Shown in pieces: positions 1 to 10,042 of a DNA stretch of 64,000 nucleotides. Every line of letters starts with the position of its first letter. The first letter of the stretch is position 1. The DNA is taken from assembly GCA_013146195.2 (NCBI GenBank), contig CM028377.1, forward strand, positions 24,746,817-24,810,816, in the 5' to 3' direction. The notes below the pieces were generated by a model. The model made no database searches and was not told the DNA's origin. It saw only the letters and a program-made list of their open reading frames with translations. Position numbers and translations under genes: made by a program. This DNA is from Codonopsis lanceolata (Eukaryota > Streptophyta > Magnoliopsida > Asterales > Campanulaceae).

Positions 1-1146
1 ATGGGATTGGATGAGAGTTTTGGAACAATCAAGACCCAGATTCTTAGCACGCAGCCGATGGTGTCATTGGGGGTAGCTTATCATTTAGTGTCCGAGGATG
101 AAAGACAGGGGCAGATTACAATGGTAGGAAGGCCGGTCATTGAAGCTACAGCTTTTCAGACACAAGGAATGCAAAAACCGAACAAAGATGAAAAGAAAGA
201 TGGGCTGCGAGAGAAACCGAAGTGTACCCATTGTGGGAAATATTATCACACGGTTGAGAATTGTTATGAGTTGGTTGGGTATCCAAACAACAAGAAGAAA
301 GGAGGGGATGGTCACAGCAAAGGGAAGAAGACAACTTACCTGGCCGACACAAATGATAGCCCCATTCCAGGTCTTTCAGCGACAAACTTCAGCAAGTTGG
401 TAGATTTCTTCAACAAACAGCCAAATGATGAAACTTTTCCAACATCAAGCATGGTGGGTAAGATAGATAATACAACATCTTGGGTCATCGACTCGGGAGC
501 AAGTGAGCATATAACTTGTGATGCTACTATTTTGCATAACCGACGAAATTCCAAGGATTCCTTGCCTGTCAAAATACCAAATGATGATGTTATACTTGTC
601 AAGGGAGTGGGTAGTACTAATCTACCAAATGGGTTGAAAGTCGATCATGTCTTAAATATTCCGGATTTCAAGTGCAATTTACTTTCTATTAGCAAACTCA
701 CGAAAGATTTAAATTGTCCACTGATTTTCTTCCTGGATTTTTGTGTTATGCAGGACTTAGATTCGAGGACTCTGATTCGGATGGGTAGGCGACGCAATGG
801 TCTATACTACATGGAGCCAGTCAAGAGTGGTGGTACGACATTGACAGCAGTTGTTGATTCAAGTACTTGGCACCGAAGACTAGGTCATGCAGCTTCATCG
901 AGGTCTGATTATTTTAATATCATTTTCGGTAGTGAAATGAAGGAGGATAAACATTGTGATTCTTGTTTTAAAGCAAAGATGGCAAGACTCCCTTTTCCAA
1001 TAAGTAGTATTCAATCATTAGCCTGTTTTGACTTAATTCACTGTAACATTTGGGTTGCATATAAAACCCCTTCTTTTTCGGGTGCAAGATATTTTTTTTA
1101 TCAATTGTTGATGATTTTAGTCGAGGTGTTTGGATTTTTCTCATGA
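1..1146 (+). pseudogene. copia A gag C-terminus, protease and N-terminal integrase
   Basis: Open from the window edge, so the gag start is missing. Residues about 75-88 form a retroviral zinc knuckle (CTHCGKYYHTVENC, C-x2-C-x4-H-x4-C), which binds template RNA in gag. Around residues 161-169 the protease motif WVIDSGASEH is present; this aspartic protease cuts the polyprotein. Around residue 291 HRRLGHAS begins the integrase zinc-binding region, followed by a CDSCFKAK pair of cysteines. The frame then degrades into low-quality sequence and ends at 1146, where the integrase core continues in another frame. This is one polyprotein broken by a frameshift, not a separate gene. Confidence 0.88.
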
Positions 1147-2077
1147 AATATAAGTCAGGGGTGTCTAAATACTTGACTATGTTTTGCAACATGATTCGAA
1201 CTCAATTTGGAAGACAAATAAAAAGGATTTGTGGTGATAATGGTGTTGAATTTCAATCACAACAAATGATAGCATATTACAATGAGCATGGCATGATACT
1301 TGAAACTTCTTGCACAGACACACCTCAACAGAATGGAGTGGTGGAACGTAAACATAGGCACATCTTAGAGGTTGCTAGGGCCTTACGCTTGAGGTCAAGG
1401 TTGCCAAAGAAATTTTGGGGTGAATGTGTTTTGACAAATTTTCTTACATCATAAATAGATTACCTACAAAACTTTTACAAAATAAAACTCCATTTGAAGT
1501 TATATTTGGAAAAAGGCCTAACTATGACCACCTTCGTGCTTTCGGTTGTCTTGCTTATGCCAAAGACAATAAAAAAAGGGGAGACAAGTTCGATGTTAGG
1601 GGACGTCCATGTATTTTTGTTGGATATCCACATTCTCAAAAGGGTTATAGGATGTTTGATCTTGAAAGCAAACAGATTTACACCTCTCGTGATGTAAAAT
1701 TTGTTGAAAATATTTTTTCATTCAAGAACATGCCACCAAAACCCAATGTAGATGACTTAGTAGCACGTCGAGAACTTGATTGGGAGGAGGAACTCAGCAT
1801 GGTTGATGGTACAGAGGAGCATGGTAATCATCCATCTATTACCTTGCTTGAACAGTCGGATGAACAGCAGGTTGAGCAACCTATTAAGCAGTCAGTTGAA
1901 CAAACAAGTGCGCAATCAACTGGGCAGACAACTGAACACAGTCAGAATGGAGAACCACGCCATAGTGATCGAACCAAGAAGCGCCAATGCCTTGAGGATT
2001 ATCGTCAACTTTTGCGGCTCCGTAGACCATTCGCGCTGCTCCCAATTCGGGAAACCTCGGAGAGGTATATCCCTTAG
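1143..2077 (+). pseudogene. copia A integrase core and linker, two frames
   Basis: The first part (1143-1454) carries the integrase catalytic core: CGDNGVEFQ supplies the second acidic residue, and TPQQNGVVERKHRHILE supplies the glutamate of the D-D-E set. A frame change near 1430-1454 is followed by the integrase C-terminal region (TPFEVIFGKRPNYDHLRAFGCLAY and FVGYPHSQKGYRMFDL, given as short matches) up to a stop at 2075-2077. A glutamine- and serine-rich linker precedes the reverse transcriptase. Integrase inserts the cDNA copy into host DNA; here it cannot be made as one chain because of the frame changes. Confidence 0.85.
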
Positions 2078-2124
2078 CACATTATGTTAATTATGATCGT
2101 TTTTCCTTTAATCATAAAGCTTTC

Positions 2125-3684
2125 TTGGCGGCCATCACTTCACGTGATGAGCCTAAATATTATCATCAGGCAGTAAAAGATGCACATTGGAGGGAAGCAA
2201 TGAAAAAAGAGATCCTTGCCCTTGAACAAAATGGGACATGGACACTAGAAACATTGTCTCTGGGAAAGAAAGCCATCGACTCCAAATGGGTCTACAAGAT
2301 AAAGTACAAACCAAATGGAGATGTCGAACGATACAAAGCTCGGTTGGTTGCAAAAGGATTCACCCAAGTGGAGGGTACTGACTACCACAAAACCTTTGCT
2401 CCCGTGGCCAAATTGGTAACCTTGAGGAGTTTGTTGGCCGTGGCAGTTAAAAAGGGTTGGATCATTCACCAACTTGATGTCAACAACGCTTTTCTACATG
2501 GTGATTTGCATGAAGAGGTCTACATGAAGGTGCCCCAAGGTTTTGCTAAGGATGGGGAGTTACGGGTTTGCAAGCTTCATAAATCACTTTATGGACTCCG
2601 TCAAGCATCTCGAAATTGGTACCACAAATTTACTAGTGCACTCCTTGAAGTTGGTTTTCGTCAATCTCAGGCTGATCACTCCCTATTTATCTACAAGCGT
2701 GAGGACTGCTATGTGGCTGCTCTAATCTATGTGGATGATGTTTTATTGGTGGCAAATGATAGCACCAAGATTGAAAACTTCAAGTCTTTCTTGGATAAAA
2801 AATTCAGCATCAAGGATCTTGGCTCATTAAAATACTTATTGGGAATAGAAGTTGCAAGGTCACTAGAGGGTATTGTTCTTAGCCAACGGAAGTATACTTT
2901 AGATATCTTGGAAGAGATCGCCTTGCAAGGAGGGAGGCCAAGTCATTTCCCAATGGAACAAAATCTACGCCTCACTACCAAAGATGACACTCCATTCGTT
3001 GATGCTTCATGTTTCAGGAGACTCATTGGACGGTTGCTATATTTAACAGTGACAAGTCCTGGCATTCAATTCTCGGTTAATTTATTAAGTCAATTTCTTT
3101 CGGAACCTCGTCGTAGTCATATGGATGCAGCTCTTCGTGTTGTCCGTTTCCTAAAACAAACTGCAAGCCAAGGCATTTTCTTTCCCTCTAACGGAGACTT
3201 GGTACTTGAGGCGTATTGTGATGCAGATTGGGGTGGATGTCAAATGACAAGGAGATCTTGTACGTGTTATTTTATGTCTCTTGGTGGCGCTCCCATCTCA
3301 TGGCGCACCAAGAAACAAAGTGTGGTTTCACGTTCTTCTGCCGAAGCAGAATATCGAGCCATGGCCACGACAACCAGTGAACTTCTGTGGCTTCGATGGC
3401 TACTCAAAGATATTGAAGCTCCACAATCGCGAGCTACTACCCTTTATTGTGACAATCAGGTAGCTACACACATAACTAATAATCCTGTTTTTCACGAGAG
3501 AACGAAGCATGTGGAGATGGACTGTTACTTCGTTCGCGAAAGAGTTGAGTCGGGTGATATTTTTCCACAGAAAATCTCCACTGAAGAGCAAGTAGCCGAC
3601 ATATTCACAAAAGCCTTAGGCATGGGGCGATTTCGTTTCCTGGTTAGCAAGTTGGGCATTCGAAACTTACATGCACCAACTTGA
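2125..3684 (+). CDS. copia A reverse transcriptase and RNase H
   Basis: A 519-residue open frame covers the whole RT-RNase H part of the polyprotein. RT landmarks in order: WREAMKKEI, the SKWVYKIKYKPNG and RYKARLVAKGF motifs, HQLDVNNAFLHGDL (first catalytic aspartate) and the polymerase box LIYVDDVLLVAND near residue 205. RNase H follows with YCDADWGG, SRSSAEAEYRAMA and LYCDNQ, giving the D-E-D set, and VADIFTKAL near the end. This is the best preserved block of the element. It has no start codon of its own in life: it is the C-terminal part of gag-pol, separated from integrase by a stop at 2075-2077. Confidence 0.9.
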   Translation: MAAITSRDEPKYYHQAVKDAHWREAMKKEILALEQNGTWTLETLSLGKKAIDSKWVYKIKYKPNGDVERYKARLVAKGFTQVEGTDYHKTFAPVAKLVTLRSLLAVAVKKGWIIHQLDVNNAFLHGDLHEEVYMKVPQGFAKDGELRVCKLHKSLYGLRQASRNWYHKFTSALLEVGFRQSQADHSLFIYKREDCYVAALIYVDDVLLVANDSTKIENFKSFLDKKFSIKDLGSLKYLLGIEVARSLEGIVLSQRKYTLDILEEIALQGGRPSHFPMEQNLRLTTKDDTPFVDASCFRRLIGRLLYLTVTSPGIQFSVNLLSQFLSEPRRSHMDAALRVVRFLKQTASQGIFFPSNGDLVLEAYCDADWGGCQMTRRSCTCYFMSLGGAPISWRTKKQSVVSRSSAEAEYRAMATTTSELLWLRWLLKDIEAPQSRATTLYCDNQVATHITNNPVFHERTKHVEMDCYFVRERVESGDIFPQKISTEEQVADIFTKALGMGRFRFLVSKLGIRNLHAPT

Positions 3685-3691
3685 GGGGGAG

Positions 3692-3942
3692 TGTAGGAGG
3701 TCAAGATTTGATACGTGATTTGATTGAGCATTGTTATCTACATACCTTTTTGTATTTATCTTTTTTCCTTTTACTTAGGATCTATAGTTAGGAATCCCTA
3801 TTGTTTAGCCGTTAATACTACTTGTAATCTACTATATAATATAACTCAGTCTCGCACGCTCGCGATTGACAAAAGCTATTCAGTGGCCGCGATCAATTCA
3901 TTTACCGAGATCCTACGGTCCCAATTCATCTTAGATTTCACA
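3692..3942 (+). repeat. 3' LTR of copia A (right edge uncertain)
   Basis: It starts with TGTAGGAGG directly after a purine-rich tract and contains a TATA-like run (ctatataatataac) near 3830. The right edge is placed at a CA near 3940-3942; other CA dinucleotides at about 3900 and 3929 are possible, since no second LTR is available for comparison. Confidence 0.65.
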
Positions 3943-4090
3943 TGTGCGAAGGGCGGTTGAATTGCGGTTGAGCACCCCCCTTCACACCTCTTCTCACACG
4001 TTCTCTCAACCTCCTTTTCCTCTCTCTCTTCATCTTCTCTCTTCCCAGCCTATCACGAGTCACGACATCCGTTTTCCGGTCTTCCATTAC

Positions 4091-4759
4091 TCATCTCTTT
4101 GAATCGGTATAATTCCAACTGGAAGACACAATTCCATAACTGACCCCCAAAAGTGCAGTCCCAACTGTGAGAAACCCATGTTCTGGGTTAGAAAATGGCC
4201 ATTCCATTCTCTTTATTACCCTCCCTTTCACAATATCCTTCCCAAGCCCTGATACCAGTTAACTCTTAACGACATAAAATAGAATAGGAACACTTACTTT
4301 GTAACAGAGGCAGTATCATAATTATAGCATGTTTCATATAGAGTTCTATCTTCAACCCAACTTTGAGATAATAAAACAATGGGAAGAACAATAGCCCTAT
4401 GAACAATGGGATCCCAACTGAGAAACCCATTCTATTAATCATCCTGTTGGTCACAATTTCCGGAATAATCCCTGCACCTCTGTGTTCCTCCTCTTCATCT
4501 TCTTCATCTTCATCCTGTTGGTCACAGTTGATTGGTCTTTTGGGTCTTTCTTTTGGGTCTTTTTGGTTTTCTTGGAGGGGCCAAAGCCTTTGGGGGAGTT
4601 GACGGTGGGTGAGAGGGGTGGTAGGTGTAAAAATCGAGTGTGAATTTGGTATTGCTTTGGTTTGAGAGTGGAGATTGGGAATTTGGAGAGGTTTTTGAGG
4701 TGGGTTGATGAAGGTGGCGGCGGTGGTGGTGCTATTGAGATTGAGTAGGCTTCCATCAT
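4091..4759 (-). pseudogene. PAM68: PAM68-like chloroplast protein, broken copy
   Basis: PAM68 is a thylakoid membrane protein that helps assemble photosystem II. Reading from an ATG at 4759 or 4756 there is a proline/serine-rich transit-peptide-like start, then the conserved PTVNSPKGFGPSKKTKKTQKK stretch. A frame change near 4515-4530 leads into an acidic run (DEDEEDEEEE) and the family core VTNRMINRMGF plus a transmembrane helix (residues GIPLFIGLLFFPLFYYLKVG) ending about 4343. The expected second helix is lost, but its end, TALLGVSYGIVSSSW, reappears in another frame at about 4165-4110, followed at once by a stop at 4091-4093 in place of the usual C-terminus. So the gene is frameshifted, internally deleted and truncated. 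I identify the family from memory of its conserved core; the pseudogene call follows from the three lesions. Confidence 0.8.
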
Positions 4760-4879
4760 TTGCTTAACTATTTTGGGCTTTCTTTTACATGTACTGTGAA
4801 ATGGTTGGTGGGGATGGATGGTTTTGTTCTTGGTTTTTGGAAGAAAAAGAAGCTTATCTGCTTCGATCAATTTTCTATC

Positions 4880-6038
4880 TAATTACAATTGTACCCCCAC
4901 TGTTATACGGGTTAATGGGTGGGTGAATAAAGCTGGATCGGGCTATCTATATTGGGCCATGTACTTAGGATTTCCTCTTTTTTAACATAATCTTGAACAC
5001 ACTATCTATATTAGTTGCAAAGGATTTGCATTCTTAAAAAGGAAGTGGGGTTAACTGTTGGAAGGGAGTTAACTGTTAGTGTATTTGCAAATTCCATGGA
5101 CAAAGGTTTACAATGATATATGCTAAGAATAATACCCACTTAACTTAGCTTTACTGCAACAGACATGGATACCCTTTTGCAAGCCAATTGTTCAAAATAA
5201 ATAATCCAAACTCAACTATACCCAAGACATGTAAATCAGAAACTATAATGTCTTTCTTAATCATCTTCGATTCAGTTTCATGGATTCCCTTTTTTTTATT
5301 TGTAGTGTTTAAGCAAGTAAATTGTTTGATTACAAAGATCACCAAGTCTAGAGAATTAAGAAATTACAAAGAGAAGAGTTAAGTAGTTGGTTCCCAAATA
5401 GTTCTAATTAGATTATGTTACTTATCTTCGATTCAGTTTCATGGATTCCCTTTTTTTTATTTGTAGTGTTTAAGCAAGTAAATTGTTTTATTACAAAGAT
5501 CACCAAGTCTAGAGAATTAAGAAATTACAAAGAGTCAGTAGTTGGTTCCCAAATAGTTCTAATTAGTCTCAAGCATATATTAATTTATTCGCATCATGCT
5601 CACTTCAGACATTGATCACGTCTATACTGACACCGTGTCATAGACACGAACACGAAATCTAGTATGTTTTATAAGGAGTCTGCTCCTCCTCCTTCGTTGT
5701 AACAGAAACTGTAACCTAATGAAAACATTGTTATTTCATTATCTTTTTCTCGTTTTCTTCAATTTAATACCAATTCAAAGTTTTAAAAAAAAACAACACA
5801 ACAATAGTCAATAACTCAATAAGACACAAGTCGATTAACAAATTACAAATTTACGATACATAATTTGATTCCAACTTAATTTCTTTTTTTTTTTTTTTTA
5901 AGCAAAGCTTTAAAAAAATAAAATCAGGTTTCCGGGCTGGGCGTCTTGAATCTTGATGGCACATAGGACTCTGATTTCATGCCTGGCCATCTGTAAGCCG
6001 AAGTGGTATGAAAGCACCGTGCTGAAGTGGTCCATGGT
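4880..6038. other. Intergenic DNA between PAM68 remnant and kinase-START gene
   Basis: AT-rich sequence with no convincing coding region. It holds a two-copy tandem duplication (listed separately) and A-rich tracts near 5790 and 5890. The 3' untranslated region of the minus-strand kinase-START gene must lie in the upper part, but I cannot fix its polyadenylation site. Confidence 0.5.
5265..5566. repeat. Two-copy direct tandem duplication, period 161 bp
   Basis: The block beginning CTTCGATTCAGTTTCATGG at 5265 recurs at 5426. About 140 bp match almost perfectly between copies, including the T8 tract and the end TTCCCAAATAGTTCTAATTAG; the first unit has about 20 extra bases before the second begins. 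The near-identity suggests a recent local duplication. Confidence 0.85.
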
Positions 6039-9000
6039 TCAGTTGCCTTGTAGTAACTTTATATATTTACGTAAGCCATAATTAGCGTCCTTCGCTTCTT
6101 TCCACATAGCCTGCTGGACGCCAATTTTTACAGCCTCCCTAGGTATTCCAAAATCTTCGCGATGGAAGAATAACACTTCACACGAAGTTTGTTCGCCATT
6201 CCCGAACCTTGATTTGACTGGTTCACAAGCGATCAGATGTCATATATGGATAAATATTTTTTTTGGGGGAGGGCGGGGGAGAAATATGTTTTGAGCCCAT
6301 ATGAAAAAGGGTTTGTACTTCGAATTAAGTTTCATAGTTAGCTAATTTATATATGGTAATGCTAGGGCCACTCTAATAGCACTTAATTTTGGGTACCAAA
6401 TGATGTGACATCTTATGTGTCATATTGTTAACATAATTTTTTAACTTATGGTGGAGCCCATAAAATGCCAAATAAGACGACACATTGGAAACCACATCAT
6501 TTGGTGCACAAAATTGAGTGCTCATTGAGTGGCTTTAGCATTACTCATTTATATAAGGCAACTGATTTTATGTGTTAGAGCTTCAGGTATTATTACGAAA
6601 TTAGTGTTAGTTGTTCGATAATTAAGTAGGTGATGATTTGGAAGGTCAATTCCATTAATTAGAAAAAAAACATATTTGATGTAGCGGTGTAGTGACCTAA
6701 AAGCATCACCAATACAACCGTGTATTTAATCTTACGTGCTTGTGGGTAATTCACACCATCAAATTATATGTGTTATTTTTTTCTCTTTTCATTCATATTT
6801 AATCAAAATAGATCTCTCAAATGCAAATTTGAATTTAATCTTATGTGGCATTCATCACACAACTAAAATAATTTTTGGCAAAAAAATAAAAAAAAGAACA
6901 ACCAATAGAAAGAGTTTTAAAAAGAATAATAAAGACTATGATGTATCTACACGCTCAAGTAGAATGTGAAAATTTGACATTGTTATTCACAATGTGAACA
7001 AATTTAGTTGTCACGTCATATTCACACTCATCATCCATATTTGTAATGTAGATGTTTTTTCTTTAAAAAATGATAGAAATCCTAGGTGGTATCTAAATTA
7101 TTTCACATCCACATTAGCATTGGAGATGTTCTAAGTATATTTAATGTAACATTACCAACATTAAAACTTGTAATAACACAACCGTTCGGATAATACTCTT
7201 TCTATAATGAATCGAACTAGGAAGCAAGAAAAAGTGCAAAACAGCTCTCATGCATGGGACATACAGAAAAGATAAAAAAAAAACAGAGATCTTGATTTAT
7301 GGACTTATGGTGCTTTCTATATATAGGGAAAAACTTACCTTCACGGATGCGCCAACTTGAATAGTATGAGTCAACGCGTCTTATTTTTTTACTTTGTGGT
7401 ACTGAGGGGTGATCATCAGGCATACCCTGAAAAAAGGAGAATTGTATTTTTGAAAACATGTTATTATGAAGTAAACAACTCATTTACAGTGTCATACAAA
7501 ACTTAATTCATAAAAACTAATGTACTTGAGGAAAATATTCATTATGTTTCTTCAATTACCTTTGTAACACAGTAATAGGATTGTCCCGATTCCCAAATTC
7601 GACGGCCAATGATGTATTCCCTGAAGCCATGGCTCAGAATCTGTGCAAGTGCAACAAAAAAGAAAACAATACAAGTTCAAGCTTAGGAAACAACCGATCG
7701 AGCATACGACAGATATAGAATAGGGGTCCATATGTACCTTGCGGACCCACTTAACCACCATGGTTCCAGTGATAGGGTACTCCTCCAGTGTTTCAGCAGT
7801 TTCAAGAGATTCATCCCAGTGCTCCAACCGATACTCATCGTCCCAAAAGAAATCCCTTACCACTTTTGGAGTAACATCTTCATACACTGTCCGGAAACGA
7901 TACCATGATGGGCCAGCCTATATAAAATGTAGTTGCACTTAATTAGTCAACACGGGAGGAAATTGAAGCATGTGAGCATTGAATAGGCTACCTAACCTCT
8001 AGGGGTGTAAGTGGTTCGGTTTGATTTGGTTTATGCAAAAAAACATAGACCGAACCGTCTCCTAGAGTTCCAAAAATCTCAAACCGAACCGAACCGAACC
8101 GAGTAAGACTTGGAACCGAACCACTCGGTTTGGTTTGGTTTCGTTCGGTTTTGTGGTTTATATAAATTATTTTTAATGAAATTAACCAACATTAAAAATA
8201 ACAATAAAAATAAGATTTTAATTTGGAATTAACATCAAAATTAGGAAATAATCTACTAACAACAAATTATCATAAATAAAACAATACAAATTCTAAAATA
8301 AACACAAATAATGGAAGAAATAATAATTCTCCAACAATCAAGATTTTGTTTGGTTTAATATCCGTCTATATATATATTATGAATAAATCAAAGGTTCAAA
8401 ATAGTTAATAAATGTAATATAATATATATTATATAATAAATAAATACAAATATATATGGTGGTTTGGTTCGGTTCGGTTCGGTTCGATTTGGTTCGAGAT
8501 AAAAAAACCGAGAACCGAACCGAACCGCGTGGTTTTCCAATTCTTGAAACTGAAACCGAACCGTTTTCGACCAAAACCAAACCAAACCGACTGGTTTAGT
8601 TTGGTTCGGTTCGATTCCGTGGTTCGGTGGTTCTAATTTACACCCCTACTAACCTCAGAATCACTGTGCCAAGCTTGAAAGCTCATATTTGTAGTAGACC
8701 GATCCATCATCTGGATCCAATTCATAGCAGTGCCTCCATCTTTCTCCTCAATAAGTTCCTTGAAATGCTCCAAATCTGCTTCCTTCAGAAAATTCTGTTC
8801 TTCATCGCTTTCAGATTTCGATGAACCAACCACAAATGATGAAGTTAATTAGTTCACATTCCATAGTTCCAACTATAAGCTCAAACATTTTGACCAAAAC
8901 AGACCAATTTCGTTTATGAAAGCTTAACAAATCAATATTATTGTTGAGTTGTGACCATATATATAGCTTTTACTCCTCCTAGAGAAGTATAAATAATTAC

Positions 9001-10042
9001 CAACAAATTTCTATTTAATTGAAAGCAAACAGAAACTGTTACCAAACGAGCCCTTGGGATCTCTAAACAATTATGGCAATGATTATTACCCTGCAGACTG
9101 CTCTGTCATAGCTCGAAGTTTCCTAGCTTCATCCTCCTGCTCCTGCCTTTTCAGCACCAGCTCTAGATTCACCACCACAGTATCCATAGTAGGGCGTTTT
9201 CTTGGGTCTGCTTGCAAGCTTTTCCCTATAATATCAGTAAAGGCCAATAAAGATTCTTCTGAGATTTCCCCTTTGATTCTAGTATCAACATTTTCCTGCG
9301 CCCAAAGTCCTAAATCCTCATCGTCTGTCCCATAGTAGCTCTTATCCCCCCGATCCCATGGCATTTTCCGACACAACACTTCAAACAATACCACGCCAAA
9401 GGCATATATGTCTATTTTCCTTGTGATTCGTCGATGCCTAAGATATTCCGGTGCATAATACCCACTGGTGCCTTTAAGGTTAGTGCTCATAGTGGAATTT
9501 CTTTGGCCAGCACCGGATAACTTAAACATCCCAAAATCTGATACCTTGGCAACCCATTTCTCATCTAGTAGAATATTTTCGGGCTTCACGTCACGATGAA
9601 TTATCCCTTTGGGAAATTCTTCAGTTTCGCTATGAAGGTACTGTAACCCGCGTGCAGCACCAAGGCATATCTTGATTCGTTCCAGCCAAGACAAAGAAAT
9701 ATTACTTTCCATGTTTACATAAATGGATAGGCTTCCTTTTTCCATATACTCGTAAACAAGGATCCTTTCATCAGATTCCTTGCAATAACCGAGCAAAGAG
9801 ACGAGGTGAAGATGTTGAATATTGGCCATCGCTTGGATCTCCTTTTCAAACTCATTAGAGTTTGGTTTTAAGCACTTCACGGCAACTCGAGCTTTTTCCG
9901 AGCCAATATAGAGGTCGGCAAGATACACCGTAGCTTCTCCCCCTTCTCCGATGACCTTGCTCTTGTCAAAGTGATTTGTTGCGTCTTTGATCTCATCGAG
10001 TGAAAAATGATAGCAGCCACTTCTTGTGGATAAGGAGGACAT
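6039..10042 (-). CDS. Kinase-START fusion protein (FERONIA-type kinase domain plus START lipid-binding domain)
   Basis: Six exons on the minus strand: 10042-9090, 8807-8654, 7917-7738, 7640-7560, 7426-7339 and 6217-6039; 1635 nt, 544 residues plus stop. Every junction has GT-AG and phases agree. Exon 1 is a kinase domain (about residues 26-305): G-loop IGEGGEATV (third glycine replaced by Ala), VAVK Lys56, Glu68, HRD 149-151, DFG 169-171, APE 197-199; an RD kinase with no signal peptide or membrane helix, closest to CrRLK1L kinases. Exons 2-6 encode a START domain (about 330-540) with MMDRSTTNMSFQAW, VYEDVTPKVVRDFFWDD, YIIGRRIWESGQSYYC, RRVDSYYSSWRIRE and CEVLFFHREDFGIP. START domains bind lipids or sterols. 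Exon 1 could stop at TAA 9088-9086 if unspliced, giving a kinase alone, but the START exon has an upstream in-frame TAA and no start Met of its own, which favours the fusion. Wheat WKS1 has the same order of domains. Confidence 0.78.
6356..6544. mobile_element. MITE with about 51-bp inverted repeats, in last intron of kinase-START gene
   Basis: The left end GTAATGCTAGGGCCACTC and the right end (reverse complement GTAATGCTAAAGCCACTC) match for about 51 bases with few mismatches, continuing into CACCAAATGATGTG-like inner sequence. No clear target duplication was found, so the superfamily is not assigned. Confidence 0.7.
6701..7131. mobile_element. Probable second MITE in the same intron
   Basis: AGCATCACCAATAC at the left and AGAACATCTCCAATGC (reverse complement of the right end) resemble the short terminal repeats of a common class of plant MITEs. 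The inside is AT-rich without coding potential. Termini are short and imperfect. Confidence 0.4.
8000..8648. mobile_element. Non-autonomous hAT element, copy 1, in intron 2 of kinase-START gene
   Basis: The ends are TAGGGGTGTAA inverted repeats, and the element is flanked by a perfect 8-bp target duplication CTAACCTC (7992-7999 and 8649-8656), the hAT hallmark. Subterminal regions are packed with GGTTCGGTT/GGTTTGGTT-type repeats in both orientations. No transposase is encoded. It is related to the copy at 33264-33804 along most of its length. Confidence 0.9.

Larger units (their letters stand above)
1..3942 (+). mobile_element. Ty1/copia LTR retrotransposon A, 3' part (5' end outside window)
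   Basis: The sequence starts inside gag and runs in copia order: CCHC zinc knuckle, aspartic protease, integrase, reverse transcriptase, RNase H, polypurine tract, 3' LTR. The coding part is split over three reading frames by frameshifts near 1142 and 1440 and by a stop at 2075-2077, so this copy is unlikely to be autonomous. A purine-rich tract (TTGAGGGGGAG) lies immediately before the LTR start TGTAGG at 3692. The target duplication cannot be checked because the 5' LTR is outside the window. Confidence 0.93.

Noticed and set aside
4240..4252. TGGTATCAGGGC on the minus strand as a retrotransposon primer-binding site
   Set aside because: It resembles the copia site, but no LTR ends there and it lies inside the PAM68 remnant.
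8633..8833. START region as the first exon of an independent gene starting near 8833
   Set aside because: There is no ATG in this frame before the conserved domain and a TAA lies upstream; phase and splice signals favour joining to the kinase exon.
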